Positions 46,831 through 60,500 of a stretch of DNA of 64,000 nucleotides are shown here, in pieces. Positions within the stretch are counted from its first letter, which is position 1, and each line of letters opens with the position of its first letter. Below the pieces are notes generated by a model. The model was not told where the DNA came from. It made no database searches and saw only the letters and a list, made by a program, of their open reading frames with translations. Made by a program: the position numbers and the translations under genes. Source of the stretch: Clavelina lepadiformis (Eukaryota; Chordata; Ascidiacea; Aplousobranchia; Clavelinidae); the NCBI RefSeq assembly GCF_947623445.1, contig NC_135240.1, positions 20,584,001 to 20,648,000 on the forward strand. The letters run 5' to 3'.

Positions 46831-48035
46831 AATTATGCTCTTTTAATATATTTTGATTTTATGCTCTAACAATTAGAGTTAGAATCTAATTTGTTATTTT
46901 TATTTTTTGTGTGCCTTTATAACAAACATTAGCTCTGTCCTTGTTATTTTATACTTCATTTGTCGCTGTTCTTTGTATATATGATTATGCTGTATTTTAT
47001 ATGTGATTGTTAAGCGTTTTAGAGTTTTTTTTTCTTATCGCAAATCTTTTCTTAGGGCGCTACAAAAAATATTATCATTATTTTAAATAGGCTATTGTAA
47101 ACGAAGTTTAAATCACTAAATTTTTTTAAATGTTTTTTCTTTGTAAACCTAATATTTCTTTTACGTTTAGCTTTGTTGAGAAGTTTTTGAGATTTTAAAT
47201 ATTTTGCTTTCCATTGACAAGGGAGTTTCCGTGTTGAATCTTCTTATTTATAGGATTTCTATAACACTGGGTATTTATCGCGGGAGAGCCAAATTCAAAA
47301 ACGGATAAAACTGCTTGTTAAGTTGTTTGGCATCAAGCTTGGCTGTTTGGCACTTTGCTAACTTAGCTTATTAGTTTTAAGTCACGGTAGGATGGGGTCT
47401 CTTGCTGTCCCACCCACTGACTCACACTGCTGCACTGTGCGATGTATTACTTTTTATAAATTTTGTATTAGGAAGATATTGTAATAAAATGAAATCTTCC
47501 TCCTACCAAACTTAGGTTATAGCCTATGGCTAAAATAGCATAGTGGTATAAGAAGAAAGGCCAGAGCATTTGCCTAGCCCTATAGACCAGTATGGAATGA
47601 AAGTTTTTTGGGCTCCGGACAGCGTAATTTTTAAAGATTGACGTGCACCAGTAGGCAACAAAAAGTGTGCACCTCGTTGTTTGGGAATTATTTAGCTTAC
47701 AAAGATGCTTTTTTGCCCACACCTGCTGACAAAAATTATAACCCGTATCCTCTATTTGAGTAGTTCTTGCCCATGTATCCTGAATCCCAACTCAGATAAA
47801 AACTAACAACCTAATTCCCTCTGATCCAAACTCTCACTTCTTATGATTAAATTACTTAGCCTAGTTAAGCTAGGCTGCGAATTAAAATAAACAATATTTT
47901 CCAACTGAAATTCACATTTTTTCCCAAAGTCTAAATAGATTTTGAACCTAAACCCCTCCGACCCAAACTCTCACCTCTCATGATTTTATTGCATCAAAGT
48001 ATCATAAATTTGGACAAAAAAAACAAGTCAAACAA
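46831..48035. other. Intergenic with a local duplicated patch
   Basis: No gene recognised. Two similar patches, about 47808-47850 and 47943-47985, share CCAAACTCTCAC and TTATGATT/TCATGATT in the same order, suggesting an old tandem duplication of about 135 bp. Confidence 0.4.
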
Positions 48036-48100
48036 AAGCAAGATTCGAATTGAAGACCTCCGTCATACGAGCCCCATGGTTAACCATTTCGCCACCGCAG
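48036..48100 (-). repeat. tRNA-like SINE head or tRNA pseudogene
   Basis: On the minus strand: GGTGGCGAAATGGTTAACC (A-box-like) followed by GGGCTCGTATGACGGAGGTC (anticodon arm and variable region) and AATTCGAATCTTG (B-box-like). The order is that of a tRNA, but stems are imperfect and no CCA-proximal acceptor pairing is clear. Sequence beyond it ends in A-rich/T-rich DNA. A tRNA-derived SINE is more likely than a working tRNA. Confidence 0.5.
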
Positions 48101-48571
48101 TGCTTTCTGTATTTTTTATAACAATATATTTGGTTTGAATTTGGCATGGCACAGAACAAATACAGGTCTTGGCGTAACAATATTTAAATCATGTAGCACT
48201 GCAATTTTACTTAGATTTTCCGTTTTTCTATTTTTTTTGACGAAACAGAGCACAGTCTCTCCGTTTTCTGAGATTACGTTTGGCGTACTGTTGATGTACG
48301 CCAAATTGATATTTGGTGTATGCAAAACATGGAATGCACCCTACGCTGTGAGCCTATGTTTCTAACAGTTTCTCATTTTTGCCTTTTCTGACTGTTAATG
48401 TGCACTCGTTATATGTAGGCTTTGCCATAGCTTTAAAACATTTGCTATTTAAATATTGTTGCAGAATGAGTATTCTAGATTTAGGCCAAGAAATTATTGT
48501 TGATACAGTTGAGTGCATTTAAGTCTTTATGAAAAAGTAGCTTTGAGAAGTAGACAATAGTAAATTTCATA

Positions 48572-51500
48572 ATGCCGCTCTATGGAAAAGTAATTGTAAT
48601 TCGTCGAAATGGGACAGACGGATCACAATATCCCATCACCACTGAAACATGCATGTTTGGAAGGTATGATTTTTCTGCTCTATAGATAGCCATGTTATAT
48701 TTTGAAGTTTGTTATTACAGCAGTGATGTCATAGCGGACCAGACTGCATGTTGCTATGTTACTTGGATGAGATGTTCAAAAACCTATAGTAAACAACTGA
48801 AACTAGTAGTTTTGCATGAATTAGATGTTCTTCAAAATTAACACCAAGTGCAGTCTGAATTGTGCAGAGCTTGCTATGTGTGGCTGATTTCTAAGCTACT
48901 CATTGACATGTTGAAGCTAAATTCACACTATCTTAAGTAAGGATGTGCCTAGTTGAAAAGTAAAAAATTGAAGTAAAAGTGAAGTGAAGTAAAAAAATTA
49001 TTTACATATAAATATAAATTATTTGACCGGAATCTGTCTGTAAGATTCTGATTCGTTCTCCGAATAATAAAAATGGTTCCTATTTGTGCGTAATTTTCGG
49101 ATTTGTTTTTGATATGGGACATCGTGCGTAATTGTAGCTCTTACCATTCTGTTGATTTATTCCAGGGGTGGGCAAACTGCGGCTCGCAAGCCGCATGCGG
49201 CTCTCCGGCATGTTTTTTGTGGCTCTTCTAGTCGAATCATAAAATTCCAAAAAAATTGTAAAGGCTACCAAGAGTACCGTTTATGAACGTTTCTGTCTAT
49301 TTTTTTCTTTATTTAGGCCAGCATTTCGTTTATGACGTAACACTAGACATAGAATCCGACATTGTTTTCAGGTATAGATTCTATACTCTATGGCAAAGGT
49401 TGTCAAAGTGCGCCTCGCCGACATGTTTTTTATGGGTCTTCTAGCTAAAAAGTAATATCCCTAAATGACTACTAATAATATAATAACCAAATTGACAATC
49501 ATTACTGAATTTGCGGCTCGCTGGTGTTTATATTTTTCCGCAAGTGACTCTTTCATTGAACAAGTTTGCCCACCCCTGATTTATTCCATGTTTATCGTAA
49601 GTTTATCTGTTTTAGATCTTGCCTTACAGAATTCAGCAGTTTTATATTATAATATTATTTTTATTTTTAGTGAATTACCTCATTAGAGAAATGGCTGTGT
49701 TTAAAACATGTGTTACACAATTTAACTTCATGACAAGTATATTTTGCAGGAGCGCTGATTGCGATATTCGTGTTCAACTTCCATACGTCTCTAATGAGCA
49801 ATGTAAACTGATATTGGGAGAAAATGGACAGTTTACACTTCACAATATTAGTGAGGTTGGTTTGAAGAAATTTGTTATAGACATTTTATGATAAGCTTAG
49901 TTGGTAATGATCATTTTCTATCATTTTATGTAGTGGAAAAATTCTAAGTTTTACAATCTGTAGAGTTGTGATAAACTTGGTATAGGCTGAATCCAGATGA
50001 TATGACTGACTTTTGCGTTTTTGTTTAGTATGGGTCCTTTGTTAGACAAAATTCCAGCAAGGTTTTTTTAAACTTTGGGCGTAATTATAACGATAATGGA
50101 CTGAATATGCTTAATTATAATGTTAACGGAGTGATTATGCCATAAAAACAGCTTTTCATTAATTTATTAGGAAGTCAGATGTTGTGCTTCAACTAAAATT
50201 CAATTGGATGTATCCAATTGTGCTGAAAATCTCACTTTCTCTATACATTTCAATTTTTTCAGTCAAATAAAACTGTTGTCAATGGGAAACCTATGCATGG
50301 AATGCTCTCAGTGCGCAATAAAGATGTTTTGACCATTGTTGATAGATCTTTCAGGTATGTAAAGATGTTCTTTTTCAATCTCACTGAAAAGAATTTATGT
50401 ATATATATTATACATGTGTTGTATTACAAACTTGCAATCACCAACTGAATTTATTCAATAGACTATAATTGATTTAATCTAACTTAGATTTGAATACCCT
50501 GAGAAAGTGTTTGCCAAATCCCCGGCTTTGACTCCAAAAGGTTCTTCAGCGAAAACTCCTCTACGTAAGCTTGGTTGCCTATTTCTTTTTTCATTTGCTT
50601 ATTAGGTATTATCGAATTAACTTGTTAACATAGTATTTGAATATACATACAATGGGCAACGACCCACTGTGGCACAGTACGGGCCTGAAAATAGCATGCG
50701 GACTCTTTCAAAATAAAAAAGGACTTGACTTGGACTGAGAACAAGCCAAGAATTTCAAACTCGTGAATTTTTGTAGGGAATAGGAAAATGTTTAAAATTA
50801 CTTCTCACATATGTAAAGCCAAGAAAATCCTTACTTGTGTTGCATACAATTACCAAATCGATGTATGTGTGCTTCAAACTGCGAGTATACATTGTTTATA
50901 ATGTAGAGATAAACAACAAGGTCTGCGGTGAAACTCGAAGTTAACTCAACTCTTGATTAAGGCTGGTAGATAATAGTTCACAAGTTGTTCAAAAGTGTTT
51001 AGCAAATTGCAAAAAGGAACATTTGCAGACTAGCAGCTTTGCGTTATTATGATTTTTATGTTGTATTGTTATCATTGCTAAATTTTTTAAGGAAACCTAT
51101 TCTGCTCGATGTGACTGAGATCAGATAACTCTCTACAGAGTTGTGATTGTGTAATTAGCTAAAGCTGCTAAATATAGACACTTGAAATTTTGACTGTTTT
51201 TAAAATATATCTTATTGGGAAACCCATCAAAAACGGTTTTTGTTTAATGCAATTTAGTCTTCATCCAAAAACAACTGAAAATCGTCTTTCCTTCAATAAA
51301 TCCTGTTTCTAGTGGTTAAGTTATTTTTTGAATAAAGATGCATAAATACTTTGGCCATGGACAAAGCCCTTGTGAATATCTTATGGTTAAATTTTTTTTT
51401 GCTTTTGTGAGGAATGTACCAATAACCAACAACCAAGACAGAAAAAAGCAAACTTTTTTCCAAAAAATAATTTTTGTTATTTCATTAATTTCTGAAGTGT

Positions 51501-54500
51501 CTTCCTAAAGAGAAGTTTTTGCTGTTTTGATCAACTGTTACAGACTGTTAGAGAAATTGTCAGTTTAAAAATACAAAACAGTTTTTTGCTTGTTTGTATT
51601 AATTCAATTTTTATTTATTGAATCAAACTTGTTAAGACCAGAGCTGGACAACCACTCTTCTAACAAGAGCGTGCCTCTCCCTCCTCGATGAAAAAAGAGT
51701 GTTGCTCAATCTTTCGCTCTTTTATACGAATAAGAAGGCACACTCGTTTTGATGCTCTCGCTTGAAGAACTTGCATCTAACTGAAGCCTAATATGTTATG
51801 AATGTTCTTATGTTGAAGAGTTTGTTTTTGTCACACAGGCCACATATGATTAACAGAGGAGTTTTAAGAACCCTCTACAATTGTTGATGTCCACATTCAT
51901 TCATTAATTAAATATTATTCACTTTAAAAGCATATCTGGCTTACGTTATAAAAATAACGTACGCTAGTAAAATGTTTAATGATCGTTATAACAAATGAAA
52001 CTAATTGCAAACCACTATCTAACCGCTTTTATTTCGCATTTGCAGCGTTGTTTGTGTGTAAAAAGGGCGATGAGCGGATAACCCTTAGATAAGAGCATGC
52101 TTGTGGTTCCGCTCCGAAAAAAGAAGTGCGCTTGTGCCCAGCTCTGGTTAAGACGTAAAAAAATCCGTGTTGAAGATACAATTGTGTTCAAACTGACTAA
52201 TTCAATTAAAAGAATTTAGTCAATTGGTCAATTACTTCATGTAAAGTACAGATTAAAGTGTGACAAGTTCGACAACTTTACGTAAAAATATGTAACAAGT
52301 GACTTAATCTGGATTAGCATTATATCTATTGATTTAACATATCTGTTTCTAAATTGTCGTGTCGGAATTGGACAACGAGGTTTTAGGGTTATAAAAGAGT
52401 GAAATACAAAAGAAGAAATCCATTCCGAGCAGTTTAATGTCAAATAACGGGGATTCCACTTTGTTTTGGTTTCATGCAAACAAGGCTTATTTGTATATGT
52501 AATTGTGGTTTTGCTTGTGAAAAGAAGGACTGCAATAGCTCTATACTTTTCTCTAGGTACTTGGCAAAGTTGGTTATCGGGTGTTGGAACTCTTACTAGA
52601 AAGTTTCATTTCCATATTCCTTTGGCCAGGATAAGGCTAAGGAAGCATGAAAATTATCATTTTTTTTTTAAATTAACAGAAATGATTTAAAGTTTTTGGC
52701 TCATGAATAGAATTAGAAATATACTAAGTCAAATGCTTCTGTGTTAACTCCCTGGCTATGTGTGTTTTAAAAAGTATTAGCCAAGCTCAAATTTTGCAAT
52801 GAATATATGTATCATATCAGAAATAAATCTTGGAATTTAAGTCTATTATTATTGAGAAGTATGATTTCTAAAATTTGTAGGAGAAAGACAAATAGCTTCA
52901 GTTAATGAAGACAAGAAAGATTCACCATTTGGTCTTCTAGTTAAAGATATGAAAAACATTCTTCAAAATTCTACACCACGTCGAAAGAAGACAATGCAAG
53001 AACTAATTCAAGTATTTATGATGCTTTTCTGTAATAAACATGTTAATATTCATTCATGAATATTGGTAGTTTATATCTTTACAATTTACTTATGGTGTTT
53101 TAGAGAAAAGTTGTTACACCTTTGCCATCCTCTACAAAATCGAATCGGCGCTCATCTTCACTGCCAACTCCTAAAAAGTAACTGCTTTAATAAATATATT
53201 TGATGTGCTGGTTGAATGATTTATTACTTTTTATACTTTTTCCGATATTCATGAATCAGGATTTCATGAATTTACCATTGTGCTAAAAGTGTGCAAAATT
53301 TGTTTTAATTTACAGTCGCAGACGATCGTTCCAAACAGATAAACAAACAAAGAAAATTGCGAAAGATAATTCACCAAAACATCAAATTTCTGAAGAAAAT
53401 TGTGCAGAAAATCTTATTGATGGCAAACTTGTTCATCAGCCTGATTCAAATTTGACACAGTGTCAGACAGCAAAAGCACTAGAAAGTGAAATTAAAGAAC
53501 CAATCAAAGTTGTAGAAAGTGAACAAACAAATCCAGATATTACAAAAAACAAAGATATGGTGCCACAGTTTTCACCTTCAGGAAATGAAAGCTCTCCAAT
53601 TCCATTGGAATCAAGTAACTCGGATGCAACAGCATTGATGTCAAGCTCCATTGATTCTGTTATGACATCTGTAACCAACCCTGCAAGAAATTCCTTGAAT
53701 AAGGCAATGATTGATGAAAGCCTTTCCGATATTTCATCTCCAGTTTGCAAAGTGGCAGAAATCAGTCCTGCTCTTTCAAACGCACCAACAAGTTCATCTA
53801 GAAGAGAAAGCTCATGTTCATTGATTGAAAGTGAAACCTTGCAGCAAGATATTTCTTCCATTATATTAGATAAAACTCCAGTGGAAAACGTTGGTTCTTT
53901 TGCTGATTCAAGTTCTAGCTCCCTCAATAAAGGAATAATTGTTGAGAGCTTTGCTGATGGTTCTTCTGCAGACAATAGTGATATCGCTGTTGAAAATTCA
54001 GGAGAAAAGCCAAAGAGAAATCATAGAAGGTCATCAAAGATCCGTCCTAGTTTACTAAAATTGCAGGAAGTTGCAGCTATTGCTGAAAATACTGAAACAG
54101 TTTCAGTTGATATTGGAGCTGACAAAGAAGATGAATGTAAATCACTACCAGTAACTACTGAACATAATTTATCAAATGCTGAATGTACAAATGATGAGAT
54201 CCCAAGTAATACAACCAAAGTGGAGCCAATAAAAAAAATTTTGTCCGATATTCTTTCCGTGGAAAATCAAGCATCTGTCTTAAATATAGATCAAGGGTTA
54301 CAGAAAAGTGACATAAGGCCATCAAGGAAGTGTTGTAATGTATTTACATCACAAGAGATAACAACTGTTGGTGAAGGAGCTGATAATATTTCCATCAATG
54401 ATGAGTCTGCAGTGGTATGCGAGGAAAAAAGTGAACATGCTCCAGCAAATGTTTCCAATGAAATGCAAGAGCTCGAGAGTCTATCTAACAGCTTGTCTAA

Positions 54501-57500
54501 TGTGAATTCTTCGTATATGGAAGTGGGGAATGAAAGCACTACTGCTGCTTCTTCTCCAGGAAGTGATGTTCTTGCCTTAAGCTCGCAAAAGCAGGCAAAG
54601 GGAAGTCAAAGAAGATCATCAAGGAGGCGATCAAGCTTGTTCTTATCGCAAGAGGTGTTGTTAAATAATCTTGGGATTACTGAAAGTAGTGAATCTTTGG
54701 CAGTTGATGGGGATAAAAATTGTAACTCAGCTGAAGAGTCCTCTACAGACCAAAGTCTTACAGACACAACCATTGATGAGCTAGATAACAGTTTGTCAGG
54801 TCAGAAATCTGTTGGAAAAAGATCTTCAAGGCAAAGATCCAGTTTGTTTGCAGATCAACAAGATAGTTCTTCATCTCCGGAGACAAAATCTGCTGCAAGA
54901 TCGTCTTCAGACAATGAGGATGATCGAGTCAACGAAACTGTTATCTCTGTTCCATCCATATCTCTCACTGGTAACAGTTCATTTGTCTCAGATAGTAAAA
55001 TTGATCCTTATGAGTTTGTGGATAGATCTATTGGTGCCAAAATGAAGAAATCCAGGCGACGATCACATGGAGACTGCATTGGAATGAACCGAAAACAAGA
55101 GTTGCTACTGTTTGGAAGTCCGCGTGTACGCAAAACTGTTTCTCTTCGAGCAAGCTTGGGAAATCTAAAGCGAAGATCTGAACCACTATTGGAAGATGAT
55201 GCAGAAGAAGATGTGACAGCTACATCTAGAAGCAACATTAACCAAAAATGGGATCCCCTTCCAGAGACAGTTGAGGTTGAAAACAACTCCTCCCCGATCA
55301 AAAGACCAAGGTTGTTTCACACTTCTTCGATGGTGCATGATTCATACTCTCAATCATCAAAAATGAAGACACGTCGTGTTTCTTTTGGCCCTAATCTAAG
55401 TCCTGAGCAGTTTTGCAATCATTTTCCTCCAAATACACCAGTTAAAAAAGGTGCTACTCCAACTAAGCTTGATGTTAGGAAATCTGGCCGCAAATCGCTC
55501 ATTGCAAGTGGCATGACCAGTCTGGACACTCTTGAAGAAGACACGACACTAGAAGAAGACACTGACATAACACCTGATTTAAAACATAAAGTAATCCGTA
55601 CACCAACACCTTTCAAGCCAAACACAGAGAAAATGAAATCAAAATCACTTTTGCACCAGGTCCTGCATGCTTCTATTGATTGCACAAGGTGTGTATTTGA
55701 TTGGCGTAACATTTTAATAATTTGTTTAATTTTTAAAAAAAATATTCGGCTATAGCAAGGAGTATTTTGACTATATAAGTAATCAAGCTCTTATGTATGA
55801 AATTTGCCTTTTACAGTCAGTCAATGCTTGGTAGTTCCCCGATACTAAATGACAAAAAACAAGCTCGTCTCTTGGAGAGGTCTGATTTTGTTTTGTTATC
55901 TAATGTAAATTTGTAAAATACTGGTAAAGAATTCAAGTTCCTATAACAGTTTTAGTTGCTAATCTCAACTCATTAACATCTTAATTCATTTCAGCTCACA
56001 GAAATCAACAGACAAACAGTCAACCAAATCTGAAAATAAGGTATTTTTTGTATTATTATCCTCAGCATATTTTTTAGAAGTGTGTATGTTTTTAATCAAA
56101 GTCTAATTAATTTTTAACATACAACTTCTTTCCTAGAAGTTTCTAAAGAGAAGATCCAGTGGAAATATAGCAATTGTCAATGTCCACAAAACTGCCACAA
56201 ACTTGTAAGTGGAACACTTAATAACATTGAGAACAATGCTTCAATATTTAGCAACCATATATTCAAGGTGGGTTGAACTGTTTTTTGCAAAATGAAACAT
56301 TTTTCTTCAAAACAGGCAAAAACGAAAAAGTCTGCGTTGCCATAAGCCCTTGTGGTCTGAAATTGTGAAGAAAGCACCAACAGTGCAAGCAAGAGCAACC
56401 AGCACCAAGGGTTCTAAACTGGTATGTCATGTTGGTAAAAATTATATGTTAATATGTTTAATAAATAATATGTTAGGTTTAGTTGGAAAGAATTTTATCA
56501 GGTGTAAACTTCTTTAACAGAGGGCCACATAAAGGAGGGATAGACTAAGCGTGGGACCTACATACTGCACAAACTACAAATGTTATGGAAAAATTTTTCC
56601 CATCAACGTAAACTTCAATAACATTAAAAGTCATGGAAGCTCAAAGTCCAGATTTTTAAACAGACGAAACACCAATCACTTGAAAATGAAAAACAGTCAA
56701 AAATGACCGCTTAAAGCATTTCATGTTATAATGCCTAGCATAGCATGTCGTACATAGCAAGAAAGAAAAAAGTTAACAAAAATGTGTATCTTCTTTAAAA
56801 TTTATCAAGAAAAGGACATTACAATCAATTCAATCATTAAAAATGTTATAAATATTTCAAGTATATGGGAACATATTTTTGGTGTTAAATTTATACAAGC
56901 CGTAAGCCGTAAGTCAGAGTGATATGCAATATCTTTCCAGAACCTCTGTTTTATTTTTTTCTCGATTCATTCGTACTGTATTTTTTTTATTTTCTGTAGC
57001 GGTTCTTCTGAAAACACATCATAACAACATTGTAGCTTCAGCTTTCATTACATCTTTTTAAGGATGACTTAGTTAACATTCAAGTAACTAAATAAGACGA
57101 TCATAATCATAATGTCAAAAGTTAAAACTTGTTTTTAAACTTGCCCCTCATTTTAAGAATTGATGATTGTTGTTTTCAAGAAAGATTTACCCTAGTATTT
57201 GCCTAGTTTATTGTTTGCGTTTAACCAAGAGCTCATTAGAACAACAAAATATGTCTTGGCTTCCAGCCAGTTGTGTGTATTTCCCACTTCAGGCACATGC
57301 ACAATTTTGACACACAATCAACATGTGTGCAGTTTTAAAGCTCTTTGTATAAAATTGTGCATACTTCTCAGAAAAAAGTAATAAATCACATAATGAACAA
57401 CAGGGACCTTAACTATAGGCAAAAGCAGAGAGTAGTGAGAATATCACACACCCAACAGGCTTCAGCCATGCGATCCAACATTATATGCGAAAGTTTTGCT

Positions 57501-60500
57501 TTTACTACAACGTGCCTCTCTTTCATTGATTGCTTGAAAGAGAAGTGAACTGGAGGCCAAATGAGAACATCTCAAGGATCGTGGATAGAGATCCTTGCTT
57601 TAAAACATAAACAGTTAATTTCGATGAAATGAAAATAACGATTTTTTTTCCAGGAAATAATATCCAAGCAGAGAACAAAAAACTTTGGAACACCTGTGTC
57701 AGATAGAGCAGGTCATCATGTTGAGTCCCCTGCAACATTGTATATTGGGAGATCAAGGCGTCATTATAATCCGACACGCACTCCTCGCCCAGAAAAGTCA
57801 AGTCTTCAAATGGTAAGCAGCGTGCTCATCTGTAAATTGCCATGCACAAATAACGTTAAGTTTAACTTAACGCTATAAAAAATGGATATTTAGACAATAA
57901 GCTGTTTTAACACAATATAAAACACATTATAAATACAACTCTGTGAAAGTACTGATCGTACACTTTTATAGAAAGCCAACATACCTCTTGATGAAAGCTT
58001 TACTGGAATAGGCGATATGTTTACGACTCCTATGAAAAACGAGCATGATGATGAGTATGATCTATACAGTGACTTGCAAACTCCTGACCTCAGTGGCGAT
58101 ATGGTTGTTTCACCATTGTCTACATGTTCATCACAAAGATGCAGCAGAAGAGCATCGGGTGTGGAAGAAAACAATGTAACAGCTCCCAATCTAAGTCAAA
58201 CAAAAGCAGCAAAATATTCTGATACTCTGGAAGAAGATGGTGCCACTCTCAGTATTAGAAAGCTCTTTACTCAAACTAATTCTGATGAGGAGGAAAGTTT
58301 GGATGAGCTCTTCAAAGATGATGTGGTTATAGAAAGTAATGCAAGCAATGAGCAATTAAATATTGAAAATGAATCTATGGTTCTTCGCAAGTCAAAACGA
58401 ATAAAAGAAAAAACAAAATCAGTGGAAGAGCACTTTGGCACAAAGAGAATCTTCAAAACACCAAAAGATAAGAAATCTGAACCAGTGGAAGAGCACTTTG
58501 GCACAAAGAGAATCTTCAAAACACCTAGAGATAAAAAATCAGAATCAGTGGAAGAGCACTTTGGCACAAAGAGAATCTTTAAAACACCAAAAGATAAGAA
58601 ATCTGTACCAGTGGAAGAGCACATTGGCACAAAGAGAATCTTCAAAACACCAAAAGATAAGAAATCTGAATCAGTGGAAGAGAACTTTGGCACAAAGAGA
58701 ATCTTCAAAACACCAAGAGATAAAAAGTCTGAACCAGTGGAAGAGCACTTTGGCACAAAGAGAATCTTCAAAACACCTAGAGATAAAAAATCGGAATCAG
58801 TGGAAGAGCACTTAGGTACAAAGAGGATTTTCAGAACACCAAGAGATAAAAAGTCTGAACCAGTGGAAGAGCACTTTGGCACAAAGAGAATCTTCAGAAC
58901 ACCTAGAGATAAAAAGTCTGAACCAGTGGAAGAGCACTTTGGCACAAAACGTTTATTTACAACACCTAAAGAAGCAAAGTTGCAACTCGATGAAGGTTGT
59001 TTGGGTCTAAGTCGCTTATTTGCATTACCGAGACATAAAAAAAATTCTGAGGATGACCAGGAATTGGAAGGAATGGAACAGCTCTTTTCAAGTTCTCATT
59101 CCAGCCTTGCTTCACAGGATGCAGCAGCAGAAAAACATCCATTGCTTGAGTCTAAAAATTTATCTAAAAAGTCTACTAGACGTACAAGAAAAGAAATTGC
59201 TTGCCATGCAATAAAGGAAGAATACAGTCTGGAGCACCCAGTAAAGCACCACCGTGCAACTGAATTAAAAAGCGGCAGCACTACTGTAGCTGATGCATCA
59301 GTACCTACGGCAACAAAAGTGACTAGAGGCAGAAGAGCTCCCGTCAAACAAGCCCGTACTCGAGTTACTAGAAACACCAAAGCAGAAGCGGAATCATTGC
59401 CACGAGTGATCAATACGTCGGATGCTACCTTTTCAAATGCTGACTCAAACAGCAGTCAAATGCAAAAAGGAATAGTAACAAAATGTTTTACCAAAAAGGC
59501 AGGAAAAGCAGTTAGTTTTCACTCTTCGGTGAAACCAGACAATGATGGCAGCAGTTCAACCATTACAGGCACTAAAATTAAGAACCAGACCAGCTGCACT
59601 TCGACAAAATCAATTACAAGACATTCTCCTAGAAGGGGTCAGAAGAAAACAAAAGAAAATGTGGTTTTGGCAGGTACATTATTAAGCCACAATCTAATGT
59701 AGCTTTTTTTGTTCAACAAAGCTAATTAGACTATTTTGTTTTTGCAGATATCAAAAATATCCCGGAAGTGTCACCCACTGCTGTTGCACCAAACAATAAC
59801 AGTTTTAGTATGTGTTTTTAATCTTACATTTTTGTTTCATAAATAAAATCCTAAAGATGCTATTCTTGCCAGAGCATGTTACTGTAAAATAGCCATATCC
59901 CTCTTTAAAGCTTTGGTTGCAATTGTTAGATGAAACTGCAACGATGCAAGCTGTTAAGCCATTTGCTGGCAAAAGAAGAAGGAATGCAACTGATGTGAAT
60001 TCATCTGGTATGTTCCGATTGCGACCTTTTCAATGTTCATCATCTTTGCAAGGAATGTAGTTGGAATGACTTAATTTCAGAGCAATACTGCTATCTTTTT
60101 TGTTTGTAGTTGAAAGGCCTACAAAGAAAAGTAAACAAACGTCATCTGATAATGCTAAAGGTGAGTGCTGGCAATGAATTTTTTTTCCAATGTTGTAAAA
60201 CTTGAAAATGAATTTGCTGTAAATTTTGTAAAAGTTAAAAAAGTTGATGCGCTAGCTTCAAACAATATTACAAGAAGTTTCTGTTGCAGAACACTTAGCA
60301 AGGGTTACCTAAAACACTTGCTGGAATTTTCAAATAAATGTTGCTAAATTTATAGATAAAAAACAAATACTTAAAAATATAGTTAAGTTACACAAAAGCA
60401 ATTACTACGGTACATAAAACTCGCATGAAGCTTCACAAAGTTTGGTCATAGATTTAGCTTGCCTTGGCTATAATTTTATCTGATGTGAACAAAATCACAT

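Noticed and set aside
53463-53975. 170-codon minus-strand frame in Ki-67 exon 7
   Set aside because: Antisense to a strongly supported coding exon with FHA/PP1 context; composition reflects complement of Ser/Glu codons.
58435-58815. Second plus-strand frame through the 63-bp repeats
   Set aside because: A shadow of the same tandem array in another frame; the in-phase Ki-67 exon explains the region.
58271-58945. Long open frame of about 224 codons on the minus strand opposite the Ki-67 repeats
   Set aside because: It mirrors the 63-bp repeat array; because 63 is a multiple of three, a stop-free antisense frame is copied along with the unit. No domain and no splice context.
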